Notes: a model not told the origin generated them from the letters alone. DNA of 64,000 nucleotides from Nocardia fusca NBRC 14340 (GCF_001618425.1 NZ_BDCU01000027.1:247062-311061); one strand, 5' to 3'; positions 1-8,345 are shown, counted from the first letter of the stretch. Program-made: numbers and translations.

Positions 1-516
1 CGGCGGCGGACGGCGGCCCCAGGCCGTGGTGAGCAGGTCGTCGAGCAGCGCGGCCCGGGCGGGATCGGTCAGATGATCTTTCAGCGCCTGGGTGGTGCGC
101 CCGGCCGCGACACCGTGGATCTCACGCAGCACCGCCTCGGCACGCACCCGATCTCGGTGGGGATCGGGATGACCCCGGGTGGCGGCCAGCTCGAAACAGC
201 GCTGGAAGTAGAGATCCTGCGCGGTGCCCTCGGTGATCCGCAACCGGCGGCGCGCCTGTTTGAGCAGCCTGAACCAGGCCGCGGTCGCGCGCAACGCGTC
301 GGCGTGCGCGTAGACGCGGGCGGCGAGCAGGGTCGCGCCGTCGGCCGTCAGCACCGCGCCCCCGCAGCTCGGATACTGCACCGGCCGGATGACCAGCGGA
401 TCGAGGATCAATTTCACGGTCCGGCGCAGCGGCCCGCCTTGCGGGCCGCTCAACGCATCGACGCCCTCGAGACCGCGCCACACCTCATCGAGCACCATGG
501 CCCGCGGTCGTCGCAT
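1..516 (-). CDS. Hypothetical protein, C-terminus cut by window edge
   Basis: The minus-strand frame stays open from an ATG at 514-516 to base 1, giving 172 codons without a stop, so the C-terminus lies outside the window. The protein starts MRRPRAMVLDEVW and is soluble, Arg/Ala/Leu rich and probably helical, with no signal peptide or membrane segment. A second ATG at 496-498 is possible. I do not recognise a domain. Codon use (G/C at third positions) fits a real gene, and the other frames over this stretch read as Arg-rich shadows. It is divergent from the lipoprotein gene at 648. Confidence 0.6.
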   Translation of the reverse strand, partial: MRRPRAMVLDEVWRGLEGVDALSGPQGGPLRRTVKLILDPLVIRPVQYPSCGGAVLTADGATLLAARVYAHADALRATAAWFRLLKQARRRLRITEGTAQDLYFQRCFELAATRGHPDPHRDRVRAEAVLREIHGVAAGRTTQALKDHLTDPARAALLDDLLTTAWGRRPPP

Positions 517-647
517 GTGCCCAGGTTATCGGAGTTTCGCCGGTGTGGCGGTGCCGAAAGTTGGGATCGGTAGGCGCGCAGCGATTCCTACTTTTCTCGT
601 AACGGCCACGCACACCGGGCCGGAACACCGAGAGAACAGGACACACC

Positions 648-1187
648 ATGAGCACCACGATCTTCCGCCTCGGCGCCGTCGCCCTCGCCGCCTCCGCGAC
701 CCTGCTGCTGTCCGCCTGCGGCGACGACGCGAGCACCACCGCCGCCCCGGCGGCCCCGAGTTCGTCGGCCGCGGCCCCCGCAGGAGATACGGCCGGTGGC
801 GAATCGGCCGCACTGGTCGACGGAAAGGCGCTGGCGGGCGATTTCGAGACCACGTGCGCGAAGCAGGGCAACACTCTGGCACTGGCCCTCACGGACAACA
901 ACAACGCCCAGTACGGGCAGCTGAGCGTGAGCGCCAGCATCGTCGACGACAAGACCGTGCAGGCGGTGGCCATCGCCGGCAGCCAGGGCGCCTCCTCCGG
1001 GATGCCCTACGCGGTCGGTTACGGCAACGGCCAGCCCGGCGGGTCCGCCCAGGTGACCAAGGACGGTGACACTTTCACCGTGACCGGCGAGGGCATCAGC
1101 GCCCCCGATATGGCGAACCCGCTCGCCGGGCCCGCTACCGCGGCTTTCGAGATCACCTTCGCCTGCTCGACCGTCGTCGGCGGCTGA
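648..1187 (+). CDS. LpqH-like (19 kDa antigen family) lipoprotein
   Basis: This 179-residue protein begins with a signal peptide ending in the lipobox LLLSAC, so Cys24 should be lipidated and the protein anchored to the outer face of the cell membrane. An Ala/Ser/Thr/Pro-rich linker (about 27-55) follows, then a beta-rich domain with two cysteines (one in ETTCAKQGN, one near the C-terminus in FACSTV). Length, linker and the paired cysteines match the mycobacterial 19 kDa lipoprotein antigen family (LpqH and relatives). It stands alone and is followed 19 bases later by a hairpin. The molecular function of this family is not well defined. LpqH family is inferred from overall pattern, not from an alignment. 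Confidence 0.75.
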   Translation: MSTTIFRLGAVALAASATLLLSACGDDASTTAAPAAPSSSAAAPAGDTAGGESAALVDGKALAGDFETTCAKQGNTLALALTDNNNAQYGQLSVSASIVDDKTVQAVAIAGSQGASSGMPYAVGYGNGQPGGSAQVTKDGDTFTVTGEGISAPDMANPLAGPATAAFEITFACSTVVGG

Positions 1188-1206
1188 TCGGCCCGGACAT
1201 CCGGCT

Positions 1207-1256
1207 CCTCGTCGCCCCGCACCTCGGCCTTGCGGCCGGCATCCGGGGCGACGAGG
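1207..1256 (+). terminator. Hairpin after the LpqH-like gene
   Basis: A perfect 13-base-pair stem (arms 1207-1219 and 1244-1256, CCTCGTCGCCCCG and its complement) lies 19 bases after the lipoprotein stop. It has no T-tract, as is usual in high-GC actinobacteria. It probably ends the lipoprotein transcript. Confidence 0.7.
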
Positions 1257-1294
1257 TGGCCAGGTATCCGGACCACCACCACCAGGAGAGAACC

Positions 1295-2098
1295 ATGATC
1301 CGCACCCTGCGCACCGCCGCCCTCGCCGGCGCCGCCCTCGCCATCGCCTTCTACCTCTGGCACGGCCTCACCTACGAACCCACCAGCCGCTACGAACCCG
1401 CCGCGATGGCCTGGCTCAACGGGTTCCTGGCCCTGCCGATCATCGCGTCCACCCTGGTCATCATGGTCTTCGCGTTCACCGGCGCGGGAATCGTCACGGC
1501 CCTCACCGGCCGCAACACCGGTGAGTTCCGCGACGCCCCACTGGGTCTGGGCACCGTGCGCTCGTTCACCCCCACCGGGGTCACCCTGAACGACCAGCCG
1601 CAGATCCGGATCGAGTTCATCGTCGAGGGCGCGCAGGGCGAACGATTCGACGCCACGGCGAAAACGGTCGTCCCCCTCACCGAACTCGCCCTGCTGGCAC
1701 CCGGTGTGGTGCTGCCCGTCCGCTACCGGCCGGACCGGCCCGGGATCGTCGAACTGGATCTGTCCGGTGACGCCGCTGCGGCGCAACGGGTGATGAACGA
1801 ATCCTTGATCCGCAAGGGGTTCACCACCCGGGCCAAGGTGGATATCGCCGCCCGCGGTATCGCGGCGCAGGCGGTGGTCCAGTCGCTCACCGTCCCGGGC
1901 GAGATCCGCGACGGATACTCCAAAGTCGCGGTGGGGCTGGTGGTCACCCGCCCCGACGGCAGCACCTTCGCCACCTGCTCCGAGAAGTTCCTGCCGCCGA
2001 CCGCGATCGGGAACGTGCAGGTGGGCCGGATCGTCACGGCACACTATCTGCCCGAGAACGAAAAGGAGGTCGTGCTGTCCATCCCGGTCAACGCGTGA
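1295..2098 (+). CDS. Membrane-anchored protein with two repeated beta domains
   Basis: This is a 267-residue protein. I chose the ATG at 1295 because CAGGAGAG sits just upstream; an in-frame start at 1256 is possible but has no such site. Two hydrophobic helices (about residues 5-22 and 38-65) come first, then two beta-rich units (about 70-150 and 165-265). Each unit ends in a similar phrase: VVLPVRYRPDRPGIVEL in the first, VTAHYLPENEKEVVLS in the second. This resembles a tandem DUF3592-type fold, but I cannot assign a function. It stands alone between two hairpins. Confidence 0.65.
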   Translation: MIRTLRTAALAGAALAIAFYLWHGLTYEPTSRYEPAAMAWLNGFLALPIIASTLVIMVFAFTGAGIVTALTGRNTGEFRDAPLGLGTVRSFTPTGVTLNDQPQIRIEFIVEGAQGERFDATAKTVVPLTELALLAPGVVLPVRYRPDRPGIVELDLSGDAAAAQRVMNESLIRKGFTTRAKVDIAARGIAAQAVVQSLTVPGEIRDGYSKVAVGLVVTRPDGSTFATCSEKFLPPTAIGNVQVGRIVTAHYLPENEKEVVLSIPVNA

Positions 2099-2107
2099 AC
2101 CGCCGAC

Positions 2108-2143
2108 CCGGTGCGCCCGTCCCCGATGGGACGGGCGCACCGG
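2108..2143 (+). terminator. Perfect 16-bp hairpin terminator
   Basis: The arms 2108-2123 and 2128-2143 are perfectly complementary (16 pairs, loop CGAT). The hairpin begins nine bases after the stop of the preceding plus-strand gene and lies in front of the 3' end of the convergent minus-strand operon, so it may act in both directions. Confidence 0.75.
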
Positions 2144-2245
2144 CGTTCGCGGACCCGGGAAGTCCTATAGGTGTTGCTTCCAGCGCTGGACGGTGAATGC
2201 ACCCGGCACCGGAGACGAGAATGCCCGGACCCATTCAACGCACCG

Positions 2246-2872
2246 TCAACTACTCGGGAAATCGGGACCCACCCGAAGCATCAGGTGCTCTTGGTCGGTG
2301 ATGGTGTCGAAACGAACGAAATCGCGGGATCCCTGGTGGGCGGCACATGCCACGAACAGCCCGCACGGCAGCCAGCCCGGGAAGAACGCGATAATGAACC
2401 CGACCGGGATGCGCGAGACGCCGAGCTGGTTCGCGATGAAGGCGGCAATGATCATCGGAATTCCGGCGAACCCGAGCAGGATTGCGATCCACCGCAGCAC
2501 AGCGGATCGGGTGACGCATCGGCCGCATACCGGCCACGTACCGTGGAGCGTGGCGACTGTTACGGGGATCCGGAATCTGCGCAGAGCGAGGACGCTGAGG
2601 ATTCTGCGGAGAAACTCCCAGATGAACAGACCTGCTGTTACCTGCTCGATTCCGCGTGACGTTCGCCAGAACTGGACCACTTCCGATTTCCGGGAGACAG
2701 CAGGCCGGCCGTGCTGTGGACACACCTCCGGCAGCGGACCGGCCAGCTCCAGCGAAAAGGTCTCGTCCCCGGTGAAATGCGTCAGCATGTACACATCCAG
2801 GGCAGTCTCCACGGTGTTCCGCGCCCGTACCGGAACCGCATACCGGTACTGAGTTTCCGGATAATTCGCCAT
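2246..2872 (-). CDS. Hypothetical membrane protein, end of T7SS cassette
   Basis: This 208-residue protein has two adjacent hydrophobic segments in its C-terminal third (about 125-180, around WIAILLGFAGIPMIIAAF and VGFIIAFFPGWLPCG). The N-terminal half is soluble and contains scattered cysteines (PEVCPQHGR, WPVCGRC), which could bind a metal. The ATG at 2870-2872 overlaps the TGA of the preceding gene by one base (TGATG), so the two are translationally coupled. I do not recognise a family. Its place at the end of an EspC/WXG-like/EspG cassette suggests a membrane partner of the secreted proteins, but this is inference from context. Confidence 0.65.
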   Translation of the reverse strand: MANYPETQYRYAVPVRARNTVETALDVYMLTHFTGDETFSLELAGPLPEVCPQHGRPAVSRKSEVVQFWRTSRGIEQVTAGLFIWEFLRRILSVLALRRFRIPVTVATLHGTWPVCGRCVTRSAVLRWIAILLGFAGIPMIIAAFIANQLGVSRIPVGFIIAFFPGWLPCGLFVACAAHQGSRDFVRFDTITDQEHLMLRVGPDFPSS

Positions 2873-3387
2873 CACACCAACCAGCCGCGCTCGTTGCGCT
2901 CGCGGAAATAGAGGTCGTCCTCGTCCGGTTCGTCAGGGGTGACAACCTCTTCCCGATAGGGTCGGCGACGTACGCCCGGTAGAGATGCCGGAGGTGGCGG
3001 ATCAGCGACTACGCGCTGGGGGACGGCCGGAACAGCGGGAGTCGCCGGTGGTGCGGCGGCCTCGCCGGTAAGCTCGTCCGGCCGCATTGTGCGCGCGCGT
3101 TCGAGTTCCGCTTCGCCTAGAGCCGCGAGCCGCTGCTTCTCCTCATCGGAAGTCGAATTCTCGTGGGCGAAAATATCCTTGGCCGTTCCGTCCAGCAGAC
3201 CGGCGAATGCCGCCGACTTCGCGAATTCGCGTACGCTCGCCCTGCCCTTGATCAGATCGTCGAACTGTTTGCGCATCTCCGGATCGGTCGAAGAAGAACG
3301 AAGGACCTCCAGAGACCTCCGCAACATACGGGATGCGCCGAGATCTCCTTTTGCAACGTCGTATACGAACTCATCCGATGGTGTCAT
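2872..3387 (-). CDS. Hypothetical protein of the T7SS cassette
   Basis: This is a 171-residue protein starting MTPSDEFVYDVAKGD. The ATG at 3385-3387 was preferred to an upstream in-frame start at 3411 because it lies four bases after the stop of the WXG-like gene and has GGGAG in front. The first 100 residues are charged and helical. The remainder is Pro/Ala-rich and disordered (around residues 110-140), ending in an acidic, aromatic tail (DEDDLYFRERNERGW). There are no membrane segments or signal peptide. It is coupled to the next gene by a one-base overlap. No family is recognised. Confidence 0.65.
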   Translation of the reverse strand: MTPSDEFVYDVAKGDLGASRMLRRSLEVLRSSSTDPEMRKQFDDLIKGRASVREFAKSAAFAGLLDGTAKDIFAHENSTSDEEKQRLAALGEAELERARTMRPDELTGEAAAPPATPAVPAVPQRVVADPPPPASLPGVRRRPYREEVVTPDEPDEDDLYFRERNERGWLV

Positions 3388-3391
3388 GCAA

Positions 3392-4114
3392 TCACACTCC
3401 CGGGTGATCATAGGTCGAGGAATTCAGTGGCGGCAGCTTTTCGGGCATCCGCGATGAAGCGGTGAGCAATGTAGCTCCCAGGCCGATGACAACTTTGAAC
3501 GCGGCAGTAACCGCATTCATAGCCTCCCCGAATTTCAACACGATGTAGGCGGCATGAGCGGCAGCTACAGCAAATTGAGCCATTGCCAATGGTGAAGTAG
3601 CCAGTGACGACGCCAATACCGCGCCGGCCGCCCTTGCCAACAGGTACATGACGACCGCATCGAACATGTCCTGCAGGATATCACCGAGCACCCTGGCCAG
3701 ATTGACCATCGAATTACTTATATTGTTCAGGGTCCGGTGGATTTCCTCGAGGGAGCCGACCTGAAACTCGACGTTACCGGCCAGCTGAGCGAAATAAGTA
3801 CGAGCGTCATCGGCAGCGTTGCCACGCCATGATGCTTCCACTTGCTCACCCCAGGCGGCTTCCAGTGAATCATGGAACGCGGTGTTGAAATGCGCCAGTT
3901 TTTCGGCCGCGCCCGCCGCCCGCTTCACGGCTTCCCAATCACCGGCAATCTGCTGAGAGGCCCACCCGAATGCATCCACACCGATGAGGGTCTTCAAAGT
4001 CTCGTTGATATAGAAACCCGGAGAAATGAAATTTCCGCCTACCAGAAACGGAATAGCGAACGGCATAGGATCTTCGGCGGGCGGATCCTGCAAATTCTCT
4101 CGTGGCTCGGTCAC
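3392..4114 (-). CDS. WXG100-like type VII secretion substrate with hydrophobic C-terminal half
   Basis: This 240-residue protein has a WXG-type turn (Trp96-Arg97-Gly98 in EASWRGNAADDA) between two predicted helices, the hallmark of ESX-secreted helical hairpin proteins. Residues about 150-215 are Ala/Val/Leu-rich and weakly membrane-like (VVMYLLARAAGAVLASS). It starts with GTG at 4112-4114, overlapping the TGA of the EspC-like gene as GTGA, so the two are translated together and may form a secreted pair. No toxin motif (nuclease, ADP-ribosyl or lipase) is visible. The WXG-like class is a motif-based call. Confidence 0.65.
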   Translation of the reverse strand: MTEPRENLQDPPAEDPMPFAIPFLVGGNFISPGFYINETLKTLIGVDAFGWASQQIAGDWEAVKRAAGAAEKLAHFNTAFHDSLEAAWGEQVEASWRGNAADDARTYFAQLAGNVEFQVGSLEEIHRTLNNISNSMVNLARVLGDILQDMFDAVVMYLLARAAGAVLASSLATSPLAMAQFAVAAAHAAYIVLKFGEAMNAVTAAFKVVIGLGATLLTASSRMPEKLPPLNSSTYDHPGV

Positions 4115-4431
4115 TTCTGACCGTCCGCATACGTCTTGTCCAGCTGCTGGGCGGTTCCCGAATCGGTGGTGCGATACATTTCCGCAGTGGCGACGAGCTC
4201 TGTCGCGGCAGAGTCGGCGAGCAGTGCCAATTGACTGTAGTTCGCGTCCAGATTCTTCTTCACCTGATCCGCAATACCTTTTACATGGGCATAGATTCGG
4301 GCCTCACCGGAACTGATGTCGAGCCACTTGTTCGAATAGGATCTCGCAGCCTCGGCATCTCTCCCGAGATTTTGGACCTTTCCCGCGAACGCATCCAGGT
4401 CGTCTGGTTCGACTTTTAGTTCCTCGGCCAT
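4111..4431 (-). CDS. EspC-like type VII secretion target (small helical protein)
   Basis: This 106-residue protein has a long alpha-helical pattern from MAEELKVEPDDL to a C-terminal TAEMYRTTDSGTAQQLDKTY. The size, N-terminal LKVEPDDL and C-terminal Ala-rich helix ending in Y-x-x-x-D are typical of the EspC/ESX-1 secretion-associated target family (formerly DUF2580), small proteins exported by type VII systems. It is coupled by a GTGA overlap to the WXG-like gene. An EspG-like gene lies 235 bases upstream on the same strand. No ESX core genes lie within the window, so the exporting apparatus must be elsewhere. Confidence 0.75.
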   Translation of the reverse strand: MAEELKVEPDDLDAFAGKVQNLGRDAEAARSYSNKWLDISSGEARIYAHVKGIADQVKKNLDANYSQLALLADSAATELVATAEMYRTTDSGTAQQLDKTYADGQK

Positions 4432-4666
4432 CTGAAACCCTTCCTCCCAGGTCGTTCTCGAAAATCAGTAGTCCGACGCCGGTAACCGGCCGAGGCAACT
4501 GCCGGACGCCTCGGTTCATTCGACATCGACACGCCCCCCGAACGACGAATACCCTTCGCTGACAGAGCCTCTCGATTGAGCAACCGGTTGTCAAACCGAC
4601 GACTCGACTCACACGATCCCGGAGGCTCGGCCGCATGTACCACCGCCGCTTCGGCAGTCCCATACC

Positions 4667-5434
4667 TCATTGGTAGTTGCCGGTCCGGACTCGGTGGGCG
4701 GTGTCCATGCGGCTGCGGAGTTGGCGCAGGATTTCGTCCGGGGGTCCCGGGGTAAGGGTGAAATCGTCGGTGTTGTGGTTATGCAGCAGGTAGCGGCCGT
4801 CGTCCGGGTAGTCGAGCCAGAGGAAGGCATACCCGTCGCCGGTGGGACGCGTGTCGACGGTGTAGCCCGGATAGACGGTGATCTCGCCGGTGCCGGTGCG
4901 GGCGCGGCGGAAAAAGCGTTGCAGATCCTCCTCCGGGGACAGGCGCGTCGGGTGCCGGGAGTACACGGGTGCGTTCAGGTCGCTGCGTCGGGCGCGGATG
5001 GGTTGATGGCGGCCGGTTGCGACCTGCGGCAGGCCAGCCACCAGCTGGGCAGCCAGCTGGTCGGTGCGGAGCTGGGTGAGGACGATATCGCCGCCGGATT
5101 TCCGGGCCGGTCCGGGTAACTGCATGGCCCGCACAGCGATTCGCCCGACGACCCCGGCGTGCATCCGGACCGTGGTGTTCTGCTGGGGGCCGTGGACGCC
5201 GTAGATCTCCACGCGGATCTCCGGTTCCAGGAGCACGGTGAGCGCCCGGTAGAGCCGCTCGTCGAACACTGGCTGCAACCGGCGTGCGCACTGCTGCCGG
5301 TAACGCCGGAAATCGTCGTCGTGCGCCATCCGGTGCGGCTGGTATTCCAGCGGATACGGTAACCGGTCACGTCCCATGGCCTCGAGGGCCAGCGTGAAAT
5401 CGTAACCGTCCAACTGCCAGCGAGTTTCGTTCAT
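4667..5434 (-). CDS. EspG family ESX secretion-associated chaperone
   Basis: This is a 255-residue protein starting MNETRWQLDGYDFTLALEAM. The reading frame extends upstream to 5707, but the upstream stretch is low-quality sequence, so I use the ATG at 5432-5434. The N-terminal W-x-L-x-G-x-D/E-F pattern, the central LLEPEIRVEIYGV strand and the C-terminal RYLLHNHNTDDFTLTPG agree with the EspG fold. EspG proteins bind the tip of PE-PPE dimers in the cytosol and keep them soluble for ESX export. The PE-like and PPE-like genes directly upstream are the likely clients. Confidence 0.8.
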   Translation of the reverse strand: MNETRWQLDGYDFTLALEAMGRDRLPYPLEYQPHRMAHDDDFRRYRQQCARRLQPVFDERLYRALTVLLEPEIRVEIYGVHGPQQNTTVRMHAGVVGRIAVRAMQLPGPARKSGGDIVLTQLRTDQLAAQLVAGLPQVATGRHQPIRARRSDLNAPVYSRHPTRLSPEEDLQRFFRRARTGTGEITVYPGYTVDTRPTGDGYAFLWLDYPDDGRYLLHNHNTDDFTLTPGPPDEILRQLRSRMDTAHRVRTGNYQ

Positions 5435-5540
5435 GCATTGCCCACGGGGCCCGACTGGGGGCGGCGATTGGCCGACATACTGGTGGGGAAACCGAAGCGC
5501 AGGCAGAGGTACCGAACTCCCGCCTTCGGGCCTGATTCGC

Positions 5541-6893
5541 TCATGCGCCGATGACCCCGCCCGGCGGGAGCACCCGTGGCTGCTCACCCAGTAGTTCGGT
5601 GGCGCGGTCCTGGACGAGATAGTCGGGCGTCTTGTGTTCGTCGTCGTCCTCCCCGCGACCGCGTTGACCACCGGCGCCCATCGCGCCGGGCATCCCGGAC
5701 ATGCCACGAGTAGCGGCCGGGCTACCGGAACGGGTCGCGGGTCCGGCGGTCTGGTTCGGGCTACCTGGGCCTCCGCTTACGGTGCGGCCCGGGGTGCCTG
5801 CAGGCTGTTGGCCACCCGGGGCGGCGACCATGGGTGCGCCGGTGGTGGTACTCGGCGAACCAGGTGTGGTGGTGTTCGGGCGGCCCACCGGTTCGTCGAG
5901 CGGCACAGTGTTCGCCGGTGTCGTTGTTGTCGACGGAGTGGTCGACGCCGGAGTTTCGGTGCCGGCGGGGTTGGTCGCCGAATCCTGCGGTGTCTCCTGG
6001 CCGGGGGTCGCCGTGTCCTGAGAGGTCGGGCCGACCGGGTTCGTCCCGGTCGGCTTGGTGCTACTCGGGTTGGTACCGGCGGGGTTCTGGGTGCCGCCGG
6101 GTCCTACCGGTTGCTGCGTGCCAGGACCCTCACCGACCGGGCTTTTCGTCACGGGCAGCACCGGGGTTTTGGTGTCGACGGCCGTGACACCGGGCTGGTA
6201 GAACTCGATCATCAGATCCTGCGCCTGCGCCTGCGCTTCGTTGGCGCGATGCTTGGCGGCCTTGACGACACCGTTACCGGGAATATGGCCGACGAACTCA
6301 TCGAACCCGGACACCTCGACCGGTGGAACGATCGACATCTTCGCCTGGGCCAGGTAGCCCTGCAAGAGGTCGATACCATTGGCAACCATCTCGAAGCTCT
6401 TGACCAGCTTCCGGGCCTCGGTGACAAAGGTGCGGGTGCCCTCGACCGCCGCGTTCGCGGACTGACCGCCCCATTTATCGTTGATCACCGTGTCGACATT
6501 CTTGCCGAAGGTGTCGAGCGCGAGGGAAAGATCCCCGGTGAGCCGCCGCCAGCCATCCGCACCGGCATTGATATCGGCGGATGCCACGGCCGGATGCTCG
6601 GAGTTACCGTTGAGCGCTTCCCAGATTTGTTGATGCGTCCAGGTTTTGAACGCTTCCTTGGTTGCCGTGGCCGGGGCGTACTCGCCGTCGAAACCACCGC
6701 TGACTCGGGCCAGTTCGTTGTTGATGTGTGTCCGGTCGCCGCTCCACTCCTGCTCGGCGACACCGGCGGCATCGGAGGCGCGATTCCGGTTGCCTTCGGA
6801 TTCGTCGTAGTTGCCGGTGACTTCATCGACCGCGGAATCGACGGTAGCGACCGCGGCGACGACCGCGGCAGCGACCAGCAATGGTGCGGGCAT
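5541..6893 (-). CDS. PPE-like type VII secretion effector with long Pro/Thr-rich tail
   Basis: This 450-residue protein has a helical N-terminal region (about 1-235) with a W-x-G-type turn (Trp141-Gly142-Gly143 in NDKWGGQSANAA) and a SGFDEFVGH segment. A low-complexity Pro/Thr/Gly/Ser linker follows (about 240-415), then a compact C-terminal motif (HKTPDYLVQDRATELLGEQP) that looks conserved. This is the layout of nocardial PPE-related ESX substrates. The ATG overlaps the stop of the PE-like gene by one base (TGATG), as PE-PPE pairs usually do. The C-terminal motif may dock on a secretion partner; that is inference. Confidence 0.75.
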   Translation of the reverse strand: MPAPLLVAAAVVAAVATVDSAVDEVTGNYDESEGNRNRASDAAGVAEQEWSGDRTHINNELARVSGGFDGEYAPATATKEAFKTWTHQQIWEALNGNSEHPAVASADINAGADGWRRLTGDLSLALDTFGKNVDTVINDKWGGQSANAAVEGTRTFVTEARKLVKSFEMVANGIDLLQGYLAQAKMSIVPPVEVSGFDEFVGHIPGNGVVKAAKHRANEAQAQAQDLMIEFYQPGVTAVDTKTPVLPVTKSPVGEGPGTQQPVGPGGTQNPAGTNPSSTKPTGTNPVGPTSQDTATPGQETPQDSATNPAGTETPASTTPSTTTTPANTVPLDEPVGRPNTTTPGSPSTTTGAPMVAAPGGQQPAGTPGRTVSGGPGSPNQTAGPATRSGSPAATRGMSGMPGAMGAGGQRGRGEDDDEHKTPDYLVQDRATELLGEQPRVLPPGGVIGA

Positions 6894-7276
6894 CAGCGGA
6901 GCCCTTCCCCGGCAGCGGTGGTCTGCGAGGAGTTCTGCTGGTCGGTCTCCTGGAGTCCGCCGATCATCGCAGCGTAAGTGTCGCGCATGAGGGTCACGAC
7001 TTCGATCATCGCGTCGAGTCGCGCCACCGCAGAATCACCGTTCTCTGCTCCGGACGCCTTCAACTCGAATTTTTTCTTCATGTCGAGTGCAGACGGCAAG
7101 CCGCCATAGCCAGCCAGGTGGTCGAGACCGGCGGCCTGCCTGCGCGTGGTGCCGAGCGCGACCAGCAGGGTTTGGCACTCCTGTTGCAGTGCCGCCCCCG
7201 CGTCGTGCTCGACGCGCAGTTCCCCGTCGATCGCGTTCTGTTTGAGGTTCTGCCAGTATTGCTGCTGGTCGGTCAT
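6893..7276 (-). CDS. PE-like small partner of the PPE-like effector
   Basis: This 127-residue, entirely helical protein lacks a signal peptide. It starts MTDQQQYWQNLKQ and ends in a flexible Gln/Ser/Thr-rich tail (TDQQNSSQTTAAGEG). It is translated just before the PPE-like gene with a one-base TGATG overlap, and EspG follows. Size, helicity and gene order suggest the PE-equivalent subunit of a PE-PPE pair, although no canonical PE motif is present. It could alternatively be an unrelated helical ESX target. Confidence 0.7.
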   Translation of the reverse strand: MTDQQQYWQNLKQNAIDGELRVEHDAGAALQQECQTLLVALGTTRRQAAGLDHLAGYGGLPSALDMKKKFELKASGAENGDSAVARLDAMIEVVTLMRDTYAAMIGGLQETDQQNSSQTTAAGEGLR

Positions 7277-7337
7277 GGGTTTGATTCCTAGCTGATTTAT
7301 TGGAACCTACCGTGCTCCCTGATGTGCTGCGATGCGA

Positions 7338-7889
7338 TTACCTCGGGAGATGGGGCTCCAACAGGGCGGCGTACTCCGTGGCGATCGCGCAGATGTCACG
7401 ATTGCGGGTTGCATCAAGAAACCAGCTGGCGTTGATCTCGAACATCCCCTGCTCAGCTGCCATGGCTGTATAGCAGGATGTGCCATCTGTTTCAGAGTCG
7501 TCGAAGAATGTCAGGGCGGGCCGCGAACCGACAGTGGTCTCGGACTTCTCCACCAGCTCCTCGTTCTTGCGTGCCTCATCCAGTGTGTGCGAGGTTGAAT
7601 AGACGCCGATCATCAGCGTGCTGTCGGGTGTCCGCCAGTTGCACACGCGCCAGCTGGTCTCGCCGGTTGGCGCGTCTGTTGTGACACTCTTGGTCAACGG
7701 ATCCAACCCGACCTCGCTCAAGACCTGGTCCGATAGCTCGGTGCAAGGGTTGAAGATTTCGATCGGGCCGGTTGTGGTCGGCGCCGTCGTCCCGGTAACA
7801 GCTCCCTCAGTGCTCGAGGTACACCCGGTTGCCAGGACTGCTGCGACCGCCGTGGTCAGCGCGGCGCGGGTCAAGACGGCGGTTCGCAT
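7338..7889 (-). CDS. DUF3558 family lipoprotein
   Basis: This 183-residue protein has a signal peptide ending in LATGC, so Cys23 should be lipidated. A Thr-rich linker precedes the DUF3558 pattern: FNPCTELSDQVLSEVGLDP, then SWRVCNWRTPDSTLMIGVYS and a late Cys pair (GTSCYTAM, NRDICAIA). DUF3558 proteins are actinobacterial cell-surface lipoproteins of unknown role, often beside ESX or regulator genes. It lies 61 bases upstream of the PE-like gene on the same strand and may be the first gene of the secretion cassette. Confidence 0.85.
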   Translation of the reverse strand: MRTAVLTRAALTTAVAAVLATGCTSSTEGAVTGTTAPTTTGPIEIFNPCTELSDQVLSEVGLDPLTKSVTTDAPTGETSWRVCNWRTPDSTLMIGVYSTSHTLDEARKNEELVEKSETTVGSRPALTFFDDSETDGTSCYTAMAAEQGMFEINASWFLDATRNRDICAIATEYAALLEPHLPR

Positions 7890-8158
7890 ACTTCTCCCCT
7901 GTGTCGGCGCGGCGGATTACCCCGCTATCACTATAGGACGCCCCGCAGCGCTCAAGGGTTCCACCGGACTTCGGCAACCGCGTCCCTGGTTCGCGCCGCA
8001 CCTCGACCATAGGCCCGGCCGACTCTCCAGCTCGAGTACCGGCTGGATCAGTGCGCTCGGGGCGTCGGCCGCTGTGATGATCCGCTGCGCTGTCGACCGG
8101 GAGACCTCCACTGTGCACGAGGGCCATCGGCGGCCGGAGAGCCCCTCGTGGATCACGA

Positions 8159-8345
8159 TCAATCGATCCGTACCGAAGTCAGGAACGCATCCCACGCGGC
8201 AGCGTCGAAAAAGAACCGGTCCGGTTCGGCGCTTGCTGTCGCGGACTCCGATTGCACCCCCGGTGAGATGAGCGGCCTCTACGCAGTCCCGAGCGGGTCC
8301 GCTGTATGAGCTCTTGAACCACCAAGCCTCGGCTGGATCGGTCAC
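8159..8345 (-). pseudogene. DUF397 protein gene with a frameshift in a T-run
   Basis: A GTG at 8343-8345 opens MTDPAEAWWFKSSYSGPARD, a typical DUF397 start, and the frame runs correctly to VRDSKRRTGPVLF. It then leaves the family pattern. The expected ending (FDAAAWDAFLTSVRID, stop at 8159-8161) is in another frame, reached by skipping one base or rereading two at the five-T run near 8210-8214. Compared with the intact neighbour (GPVLSFPQSEWQQFL), spacing to the conserved Trp fits two missing bases. It may be a pseudogene, a sequencing error in a homopolymer, or less likely a programmed shift. Confidence 0.7.

Noticed and set aside
1019..2140. Minus-strand frame of 373 codons
   Set aside because: Antisense to the 1295-2098 membrane protein; Gly/Arg/Asp-rich shadow with no start site.
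5634..6977. Plus-strand frame of 447 codons
   Set aside because: Antisense to the PPE-like gene. Its Arg/Gly richness mirrors the Pro/Thr-rich linker of the real gene.
2246..7889. Polymorphic toxin-immunity system
   Set aside because: No nuclease, pore-forming or other toxin motif is visible in the WXG-like or PPE-like proteins, so only the type VII secretion link is claimed.
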